The notes under the pieces: model-generated | The model's input: only the letters and a program-made list of their open reading frames with translations | The model's database searches: none | What the model was told of the DNA's origin: nothing | Shown: piece after piece, positions 55,094 through 64,000 of the stretch | Layout: the number at the start of each line of letters is the position of its first letter | Position numbering within the stretch: position 1 is the first letter of the stretch | From: Coriaria nepalensis | Taxonomy: Eukaryota; Streptophyta; Magnoliopsida; Cucurbitales; Coriariaceae | Direction: 5' to 3' | DNA: 64,000 nucleotides | NCBI GenBank assembly: GCA_027186245.1 | Contig: CP114483.1 | Span: forward strand, 15,272,220-15,336,219 | Position numbers and translations under genes: made by a program

Positions 55094-57195
55094 ATGCATA
55101 GTTTCCTTCAGTAGATCAATTGCAAGTTATGCATGAAAGTCATGTTTTAAATGCGAAAATAGAATTAGTTCGAAGTGCTTCCAAACAATTTAATGATCTA
55201 AAAAGACTGAATGATATGCTCTTTAAGGCTAAAATAATGCATTGTTGTATTCCATAGATTAATTGCAGGTTATGTAAGAAAATCATGTTTGAAGGGCAAA
55301 AATATAATTCGTTCGAATTCATTTATAATGATTTAATGACTAGAAGAGCCTCAATGACATGATTTTAACGCTAAGTAAATGTATAGTTGCCTTCAGTAGA
55401 TCAACTGCAAGTTATGCACGAAAGTCATGTTTAAAAGGTGAATTTCGTCTGAAGTGATTTAGAATGATTTAATGGGTAAAAGAGATGCAATAATATGACT
55501 TTAACACTAAAAAAATGCATAGTTCCCTTCAGTAGATCAATTGCAAGTTATGCATGAAAGTCATGTTTTAAATGCGAAAATAGAATTAGTTCGAAGTGCT
55601 TTCAAACAATTTAATGATCTAAAAAGACTGAATGATATGCTCTTTAAGGCTAAAATAATGCATTGTTGTATTCAATAGATTAATTGCAGGTTATGTAAGA
55701 AAATCATTTTTGAAGGGCAAAATATAATTCGTTCGAATTCATTTATAATGATTTAATGACTAGAAGAGCCTCAATGACATGATTTTAACGCTAAGTAAAT
55801 GTATAGTTGCCTTCAATAGATCAACTGCAAGTTATGCACGAAAGTCATGTTTAAAAGGTGAATCTCGTCTGAAGTGATTTAGAATGATTTAATGGGTAAA
55901 AGAGATGCAATAATATGACTTTAACACTAAAAAAATGCATAGTTTCCTTCAGTAGATCAATTGCAAGTTATGCATGAAAGTCATGTTTTAAATGCGAAAA
56001 TAGAATTAGTTCGAAGTGCTTTCAAACAATTTAATGATCTAAAAAGACTGAATGATATGCTCTTTAAGGCTAAAATAATGCATTGTTGTATTCAATAGAT
56101 TAATTGCAGGTTATGTAAGAAAATCATTTTTGAAGGGCAAAATATAATTCGTTCGAATTCATTTATAATGATTTAATGACTAGAAGAGCCTCAATGACAT
56201 GATTTTAACGCTAAGTAAATGTATAGTTGCCTTCAGTAGATCAACTGCAAGTTATGCACGAAAGTCATGTTTAAAAGGTGAATTTCGTCTGAAGTGATTT
56301 AGAATGATTTAATGAGTATAAGAGATGCAATAATATGACTTTAACACTAAAAAAATGCATAGTTGCCTTCAGTAGATCAATTGCAAGTGATGCATGAAAG
56401 TCGTGTTTTAAATGCGAAAATAGAATTAGTTCGTAGTGCTTTCAAACAATTTAATGATCTAAAAAGACTGAATGATATGCTCTTTAAGGCTAAAATAATG
56501 CATTGTTGTATTCAATAGATTAATTGCAGGTTATGTAAAAAAATCATTTTTGAAGGGCAAAAATATAATTCGTTCGAATTCATTTATAATGATTTAATGA
56601 CTAGAAGAGCCTCAATGACATGATTTTAACGCTAAGTAAATGTATAGTTGCCTTCAATAGATCAACTGCAAGTTATGCACGAAAGTCATGTTTAAAAGGT
56701 GAATCTCGTCTGAAGTGATTTAGAATGATTTAATGGGTAAAAGAGATGCAATAATATGACTTTAACACTAAAAAAATGCATAGTTTCCTTCAGTAGATCA
56801 ATTGCAAGTTATGCATGAAAGTCATGTTTTAAATGCGAAAATAGAATTAGTTCGAAGTGCTTTCAAACAATTTAATGATCTAAAAAGACTGAATGATATG
56901 CTCTTTAAGGCTAAAATAATGCATTGTTGTATTCAATAGATTAATTGCAGGTTATGTAAGAAAATCATTTTTGAAGGGCAAAATATAATTCGTTCGAATT
57001 CATTTATAATGATTTAATGACTAGAAGAGCCTCAATGACATGATTTTAACGCTAAGTAAATGTATAGTTGCCTTCAATAGATCAACTGTAAGTTATGCAC
57101 GAAAGTCATGTTTAAAAGGTGAATCTCGTCTGAAGTGATTTAGAATGATTTAATGGGTAAAAGAGATGCAATAATATGACTTTAACACTAAAAAA
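55094..57195. repeat. 5-mer tandem copy 1 (2,102 bp): b'' a b h/a b
   Basis: Five monomers starting with b''. The fourth (56,355 to 56,775) is a hybrid. Its C and A subunits are class h (GTGATG, GTAAAAAAATC, TTTTTGAAGG). Its B subunit is class a or b (CAATAG, TCTCGTC). Confidence 0.85.
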
Positions 57196-59297
57196 ATGCA
57201 TAGTTTCCTTCAGTAGATCAATTGCAAGTTATGCATGAAAGTCATGTTTTAAATGCGAAAATAGAATTAGTTCGAAGTGCTTCCAAACAATTTAATGATC
57301 TAAAAAGACTGAATGATATGCTCTTTAAGGCTAAAATAATGCATTGTTGTATTCCATAGATTAATTGCAGGTTATGTAAGAAAATCATGTTTGAAGGGCA
57401 AAAATATAATTCGTTCGAATTCATTTATAATGATTTAATGACTAGAAGAGCCTCAATGACATGATTTTAACGCTAAGTAAATGTATAGTTGCCTTCAGTA
57501 GATCAACTGCAAGTTATGCACGAAAGTCATGTTTAAAAGGTGAATTTCGTCTGAAGTGATTTAGAATGATTTAATGGGTAAAAGAGATGCAATAATATGA
57601 CTTTAACACTAAAAAAATGCATAGTTCCCTTCAGTAGATCAATTGCAAGTTATGCATGAAAGTCATGTTTTAAATGCGAAAATAGAATTAGTTCGAAGTG
57701 CTTTCAAACAATTTAATGATCTAAAAAGACTGAATGATATGCTCTTTAAGGCTAAAATAATGCATTGTTGTATTCAATAGATTAATTGCAGGTTATGTAA
57801 GAAAATCATTTTTGAAGGGCAAAATATAATTCGTTCGAATTCATTTATAATGATTTAATGACTAGAAGAGCCTCAATGACATGATTTTAACGCTAAGTAA
57901 ATGTATAGTTGCCTTCAATAGATCAACTGCAAGTTATGCACGAAAGTCATGTTTAAAAGGTGAATCTCGTCTGAAGTGATTTAGAATGATTTAATGGGTA
58001 AAAGAGATGCAATAATATGACTTTAACACTAAAAAAATGCATAGTTTCCTTCAGTAGATCAATTGCAAGTTATGCATGAAAGTCATGTTTTAAATGCGAA
58101 AATAGAATTAGTTCGAAGTGCTTTCAAACAATTTAATGATCTAAAAAGACTGAATGATATGCTCTTTAAGGCTAAAATAATGCATTGTTGTATTCAATAG
58201 ATTAATTGCAGGTTATGTAAGAAAATCATTTTTGAAGGGCAAAATATAATTCGTTCGAATTCATTTATAATGATTTAATGACTAGAAGAGCCTCAATGAC
58301 ATGATTTTAACGCTAAGTAAATGTATAGTTGCCTTCAGTAGATCAACTGCAAGTTATGCACGAAAGTCATGTTTAAAAGGTGAATTTCGTCTGAAGTGAT
58401 TTAGAATGATTTAATGAGTATAAGAGATGCAATAATATGACTTTAACACTAAAAAAATGCATAGTTGCCTTCAGTAGATCAATTGCAAGTGATGCATGAA
58501 AGTCGTGTTTTAAATGCGAAAATAGAATTAGTTCGTAGTGCTTTCAAACAATTTAATGATCTAAAAAGACTGAATGATATGCTCTTTAAGGCTAAAATAA
58601 TGCATTGTTGTATTCAATAGATTAATTGCAGGTTATGTAAAAAAATCATTTTTGAAGGGCAAAAATATAATTCGTTCGAATTCATTTATAATGATTTAAT
58701 GACTAGAAGAGCCTCAATGACATGATTTTAACGCTAAGTAAATGTATAGTTGCCTTCAGTAGATCAACTGCAAGTTATGCACGAAAGTCATGTTTAAAAG
58801 GTGAATTTCGTCTGAAGTGATTTAGAATGATTTAATGGGTAAAAGAGATGCAATAATATGACTTTAACACTAAAAAAATGCATAGTTCCCTTCAGTAGAT
58901 CAATTGCAAGTTATGCATGAAAGTCATGTTTTAAATGCGAAAATAGAATTAGTTCGAAGTGCTTTCAAACAATTTAATGATCTAAAAAGACTGAATGATA
59001 TGCTCTTTAAGGCTAAAATAATGCATTGTTGTATTCAATAGATTAATTGCAGGTTATGTAAGAAAATCATTTTTGAAGGGCAAAATATAATTCGTTCGAA
59101 TTCATTTATAATGATTTAATGACTAGAAGAGCCTCAATGACATGATTTTAACGCTAAGTAAATGTATAGTTGCCTTCATTAGATCAACTGCAAGTTATGC
59201 ACGAAAGTCATGTTTAAAAGGTGAATCTCGTCTGAAGTGATTTAGAATGATTTAATGGGTAAAAGAGATGCAATAATATGACTTTAACACTAAAAAA
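57196..59297. repeat. 5-mer tandem copy 2 (2,102 bp): b'' a b h a
   Basis: Same order as the preceding 5-mer, but the fourth monomer is an ordinary h and the fifth is an ordinary a. That last monomer (58,878 to 59,297) is also the first monomer of full HOR copy 3; the overlap reflects the choice of phase. Confidence 0.85.
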
Positions 59298-62290
59298 ATG
59301 CATAGTTTCCTTCAGTAGATCAATTGCAAGTTATGCATGAAAGTCATGTTTTAAATGCGAAAATAGAATTAGTTCGAAGTGCTTCCAAACAATTTAATGA
59401 TCTAAAAAGACTGAATGATATGCTCTTTAAGGCTAAAATAATGCATTGTTGTATTCCATAGATTAATTGCAGGTTATGTAAGAAAATCATGTTTGAAGGG
59501 CAAAAATATAATTCGTTCGAATTCATTTATAATGATTTAATGACTAGAAGAGCCTCAATGACATGATTTTCACGCTAAGTAAATGTATAGTTGCCTTCAC
59601 TAGATCAACTCCAAGTTATGCACGAAAGTCATGTTTAAAAGGTGAATTTCGTCTGAAGTGATTTAGAATGATTTAATGAGTATAAGAGATGCAATAATAT
59701 GACTTTAACACTAAAAAAATGCATAGTTGCCTGCAATAGATCAATTGCAAGTTATGCATGAAAGTCGTGTTTTAAATGCGAAAATAGAATTAGTTCGAAG
59801 TGCTTCCAAACAATTTAATGATCTAAAAAGACTGAATGATATGCTCTTTAAGGCAAAAATAATGCATTGTTGTATTCCATAGATTAATTGCAGGTTATGT
59901 AAGAAAATCATGTTTGAAGGGCAAAAATATAATTCGTTCGAATTCATTTATAATGATTTAATGACTAGAAGAGCCTCAATGATATGATTTTAACGCTAAG
60001 TAAATGTATAGTTGCCTTCAGTAGATCAACTGCAAGTTATGCACGAAAGTCATGTTTAAAAGGTGAATTTCGTCTGAAGTGATTTAGAATGATTTAATGA
60101 GTATAAGAGATGCAATAATATGACTTTAACACTAAAAAAATGCATAGTTTCCTTCAGTAGATCAATTGCAAGTTATGCATGAAAGTCGTGTTTTAAATGC
60201 GAAAATAGAATTAGTTCGAAGTGCTTCCAAACAATTTAATGATCTAAAAAGACTGAATGATATGCTCTTTAAGGCTAAAATAATGCATTGTTGTATTCCA
60301 TAGATTAATTGCAGGTTATGTAAGAAAATCATGTTTGAAGGGCAAAAATATAATTCGTTCGAATTCATTTATAATGATTTAATGACTAGAAGAGCCTCAA
60401 TGACATGATTTTCACGCTAAGTAAATGTATAGTTGCCTTCACTAGATCAACTGCAAGTTATGCACGAAAGTCATGTTTAAAAGGTGAATTTCGTCTGAAG
60501 TGATTTAGAATGATTTAATGAGTATAAGAGATGCAATAATATGACTTTAACACTAAAAAAATGCATAGTTCCCTTCAGTAGATCAATTGCAAGTTATGCA
60601 TGAAAGTCATGTTTTAAATGCGAAAATAGAATTAGTTCAGAGTGCTTCCAAACAATTTAATGATCTAAAAAGACTGAATGATATGCTCTTTAAGGCTAAA
60701 ATAATGCATTGTTGTATTCCATAGATTAATTGCAGGTTATGTAAGAAAATCATGTTTGAAGGGCAAAAATATAATTCGTTCGAATTCATTTATAATGATT
60801 TAATGACTAGAAGAGCCTCAATGACATGATTTTAACGCTAAGTAAATGTATAGTTGCCTTCAGTAGATCAACTGCAAGTTATGCACGAAAGTCATGTTTA
60901 AAAGGTGAATTTCGTCTGAAGTGATTTATGCACGAAAGTCATGTTTAAAAGGTGAATTTCGTCTGAACTGATTTAGAATGATTTAATGGGTAAAAGAGAG
61001 GCAATAATATGACTTTAACACTGAAAATATGCATAGTTTCCTTCAGTAGATCAATTGCAAGTTATGCATGAAAGTCGTGTTTTAAATGCGAAAATAGAAT
61101 TAGTTCGAAGTGCTTCCAAACAATTTAATGATCTAAAAAGACTGAATGATATGCTCTTTAAGGCTAAAATAATGCATTGTTGTATTCAATAGATTAATTG
61201 CAGGTTATGTAAGAAAATCGTGTTTGAAGGGCAAAAATATAATTCGTTCGAATTCATTTATAATGATTTAATGACTAGAAGAGCCTCAATGACATGATTT
61301 TAACGCTAAGTAAATGTATAGTTGCCTTCACTAGATCAACTGCAAGTTATGCACGAAAGTCATGTTTAAAAGGTGAATTTCGTCTGATGTGATTTAGAAT
61401 GATTTAATGAGTATAAGAGATGCAATAATATGACTTTAACACTAAAAAAATGCATAGTTGCCTTCAGTAGATCAATCGCAAGTGATGCATGAAAGTCGTG
61501 TTTTAAATGCGAAAATAGAATTAGTTCGTAGTGCTTTCAAACAATTTAATGATCTAAAAAGACTGAATGATATGCTCTATAAGGCTAAAATAATGCATTG
61601 TTGTATTCAATAGATTAATTGCAGGTTATGTAAAAAAATCATTTTTAAAGGGCAAAATATAATTCGTTCGAATTCATTTATAATGATTTAATGACTAGAA
61701 GAGCCTCAATGACATGATTTTAACGCTAAGTAAATGTATAGTTGCCTTCAGTAGATCAACTGCAAGTTATGCACGAAAGTCATGTTTAAAAGGTGAATTT
61801 CGTCTGAAGTGATTTAGAATGATTTAATGAGTATAAGAGATGCAATAATATGACTTTAACACTAAAAAAATGCATAGTTGCCTTCAGTAGATCAATTGCA
61901 AGTGATGCATGAAAGTCGTGTTTTAAATGCGAAAATAGAATTAGTTCGTAGTGCTTTCAAACAATTTAATGATCTAAAAAGACTGAATGATATGCTCTTT
62001 AAGGCTAAAATAATGCATTGTTGTATTCAATAGATTAATTGCAGGTTATGTAAAAAAATCATTTTTGAAGGGCAAAAATATAATTCGTTCGAATTCATTT
62101 ATAATGATTTAATGACTAGAAGAGCCTCAATGACATGATTTTAACGCTAAGTAAATGTATAGTTGCCTTCAGTAGATCAACTGCAAGTTATGCACGAAAG
62201 TCATGTTTAAAAGGTGAATTTCGTCTGAAGTGATTTAGAATGATTTAATGGGTAAAAGAGATGCAATAATATGACTTTAACACTAAAAAA
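58878..62290. repeat. Full 8-monomer HOR copy 3 (3,413 bp)
   Basis: Complete order a b' c' d e f g h, again exactly 3,413 bp. In monomer a, CATTAG near 59,178 replaces CAATAG. The second half of the 47-bp duplication has GAACTG for GAAGTG, both private to this copy. Confidence 0.9.
60881..60974. repeat. 47-bp tandem duplication in monomer e (site 5)
   Basis: Same breakpoints, 8,037 bp after site 4; nineteen monomers lie between because of the 5-mer tandem. The second half carries one substitution (GAACTG for GAAGTG), the only difference I see between the two halves at any site. Confidence 0.95.
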
Positions 62291-64000
62291 ATGCATAGTT
62301 CCCTTCAGTAGATCAATTGCAAGTTATGCATGAAAGTCATGTTTTAAATGCGAAAATAGAATTAGTTCGAAGTGCTTTCAAACAATTTAATGATCTAAAA
62401 AGACTGAATGATATGCTCTTTAAGGCTAAAATAATGCATTGTTGTATTCAATAGATTAATTGCAGGTTATGTAAGAAAATCATTTTTGAAGGGCAAAATA
62501 TAATTCGTTCGAATTCATTTATAATGATTTAATGACTAGAAGAGCCTCAATGACATGATTTTAACGCTAAGTAAATGTATAGTTGCCTTCAATAGATCAA
62601 CTGCAAGTTATGCACGAAAGTCATGTTTAAAAGGTGAATCTCGTCTGAAGTGATTTAGAATGATTTAATGGGTAAAAGAGATGCAATAATATGACTTTAA
62701 CACTAAAAAAATGCATAGTTTCCTTCAGTAGATCAATTGCAAGTTATGCATGAAAGTCATGTTTTAAATGCGAAAATAGAATTAGTTCGAAGTGCTTCCA
62801 AACAATTTAATGATCTAAAAAGACTGAATGATATGCTCTTTAAGGCTAAAATAATGCATTGTTGTATTCCATAGATTAATTGCAGGTTATGTAAGAAAAT
62901 CATGTTTGAAGGGCAAAAATATAATTCGTTCGAATTCATTTATAATGATTTAATGACTAGAAGAGCCTCAATGACATGATTTTCACGCTAAGTAAATGTA
63001 TAGTTGCCTTCACTAGATCAACTCCAAGTTATGCACGAAAGTCATGTTTAAAAGGTGAATTTCGTCTGAAGTGATTTAGAATGATTTAATGAGTATAAGA
63101 GATGCAATAATATGACTTTAACACTAAAAAAATGCATAGTTGCCTGCAATAGATCAATTGCAAGTTATGCATGAAAGTCGTGTTTTAAATGCGAAAATAG
63201 AATTAGTTCGAAGTGCTTCCAAACAATTTAATGATCTAAAAAGACTGAATGATATGCTCTTTAAGGCAAAAATAATGCATTGTTGTATTCCATAGATTAA
63301 TTGCAGGTTATGTAAGAAAATCATGTTTGAAGGGCAAAAATATAATTCGTTCGAATTCATTTATAATGATTTAATGACTAGAAGAGCCTCAATGATATGA
63401 TTTTAACGCTAAGTAAATGTATAGTTGCCTTCAGTAGATCAACTGCAAGTTATGCACGAAAGTCATGTTTAAAAGGTGAATTTCGTCTGAAGTGATTTAG
63501 AATGATTTAATGAGTATAAGAGATGCAATAATATGACTTTAACACTAAAAAAATGCATAGTTTCCTTCAGTAGATCAATTGCAAGTTATGCATGAAAGTC
63601 GTGTTTTAAATGCGAAAATAGAATTAGTTCGAAGTGCTTCCAAACAATTTAATGATCTAAAAAGACTGAATGATATGCTCTTTAAGGCTAAAATAATGCA
63701 TTGTTGTATTCCATAGATTAATTGCAGGTTATGTAAGAAAATCATGTTTGAAGGGCAAAAATATAATTCGTTCGAATTCATTTATAATGATTTAATGACT
63801 AGAAGAGCCTCAATGACATGATTTTCACGCTAAGTAAATGTATAGTTGCCTTCACTAGATCAACTGCAAGTTATGCACGAAAGTCATGTTTAAAAGGTGA
63901 ATTTCGTCTGAAGTGATTTAGAATGATTTAATGAGTATAAGAGATGCAATAATATGACTTTAACACTAAAAAAATGCATAGTTCCCTTCAGTAGATCAAT
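62291..64000. repeat. Partial HOR copy 4: a b' c' d and start of e
   Basis: Directly follows copy 3 in the same phase, which makes the only uninterrupted tandem of canonical 8-mers in the window. It is cut by the window edge just after the start of monomer e, before the expected 47-bp marker. Confidence 0.85.

Larger units (their letters stand above)
1..64000. repeat. Satellite DNA array, 420-421 bp monomer, about 152 copies
   Basis: The same 420-421 bp unit returns from the first base to the last, always in the same orientation, with no insertion of foreign sequence. Copies differ by a few percent, mostly single-base variants at recurrent sites, plus rare small indels. The unit starts inside a monomer at base 1 and is cut inside a monomer at base 64,000, so both array ends lie outside the window. 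Arrays of this size, purity and HOR organisation are known from eukaryotic centromeric and pericentromeric heterochromatin; that location is inferred here, since no kinetochore binding data can be read from sequence. I do not recognise the family or species. There is no interval over 300 bases that is not this satellite. Confidence 0.98.
36398..64000. repeat. Homogenised higher-order repeat domain
   Basis: From about 36.4 kb the monomers fall into a small set of nearly invariant classes in a repeated order: a, b', c', d, e, f, g, h. Class a has CCC with ATCATTTTTG and TCTCGTC; c' has GCCTGCAATAG and GGCAAAAA; d has TCC with CACGC. Class e has TTCAGAG and the 47-bp duplication; f has CTGAAAATATG and ATCGTGTTTG. 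Class g has ATCGCAAG and CTCTATAAGG; h has GTGATG with GTAAAAAAATC and TTTTTGAAGG. Copies of each class are almost identical. The HOR unit is 3,413 bp, with shorter and longer derivatives between full copies. Confidence 0.9.

Noticed and set aside
1568..63781. Recurrent 60 to 68-codon open frames on the minus strand
   Set aside because: They recur at the same place in the satellite monomer and appear or vanish with single-base variants. They extend across subunits C and A with no protein-like conservation pattern, and resemble no known family. They are chance frames of the repeat.
1..64000. CRISPR array
   Set aside because: The repeat is 420 bp with no unique spacers; the whole period is conserved, and no cas genes are present.
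1..64000. Plasmid or phage origin with iterons
   Set aside because: Iterons are about 20 bp and few; here a 420-bp unit fills 64 kb with no replication gene.
1..64000. Ribosomal DNA spacer or tRNA-derived repeat
   Set aside because: No rRNA segment, no tRNA cloverleaf and no recognisable A-box and B-box pair in a monomer.
1..64000. Telomeric repeats or a transposon-derived tandem
   Set aside because: No short telomere-type motif runs, terminal inverted repeats, long terminal repeats or transposase or reverse transcriptase remnants are visible in the monomer.
1..64000. Assignment to a named insect satellite with a monomer near 140 bp
   Set aside because: Beetle satellites of about 142 bp are known, but length and AT-richness alone are not evidence of homology and I cannot run a search. 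A nucleotide search of the 420-bp consensus would decide it.

Overview
The whole 64,000-base window is one uninterrupted, head-to-tail satellite DNA array. I see no protein-coding gene, RNA gene, transposon, CRISPR array, origin or unique flanking sequence. Both window edges cut through a repeat unit, so the array continues on both sides. This is eukaryotic heterochromatin-type DNA and a centromere or pericentromere is plausible, but nothing in the sequence names the species. Base composition of a representative monomer is about 30% G+C (50 C and 75 G in 420 bp, counted by hand). CpG is nearly undepleted (8 seen, about 9 expected), which fits a genome with little germline CpG methylation, such as many insects and other invertebrates, better than a typical vertebrate or plant.

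The repeat has three nested levels. (1) An ancient unit of about 140 bp. (2) Three diverged versions of it, here called C, A and B (143, 141 and 136 bp), form a 420-421 bp monomer, about 152 of which fill the window. (3) In the right part of the window, monomers are ordered into a true higher-order repeat (HOR). Eight distinguishable monomers, named a, b', c', d, e, f, g and h, form a 3,413-bp unit that returns exactly 3,413 bp long at 40,652, 45,747 and 58,878, with a fourth copy running off the end from 62,291.

Layout. 1 to about 36.4 kb: a heterogeneous domain in which monomer variants are shuffled and only local duplications are visible. These include a roughly 4.26-kb block duplicated about 19.7 kb apart, a 1,260-bp tandem repeat, a 3,360-bp-offset repeat, a 2,101-bp-offset repeat and a 420-bp repeat. 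About 36.4 to 64 kb: the homogenised HOR domain, made of 8-mers mixed with 9-mer, 7-mer, 5-mer and 4-mer derivatives. A 47-bp internal tandem duplication in monomer e marks each passage through the HOR. Hybrid monomers (b' and an h/a fusion) look like the footprints of unequal crossovers that changed the monomer number.

Short open frames of 60 to 86 codons recur with the repeat. They are by-products of the satellite sequence that open or close with single variants, and I do not annotate them as genes. I found no previously undescribed coding system. The interest of the window lies in the architecture and evolution of the satellite.
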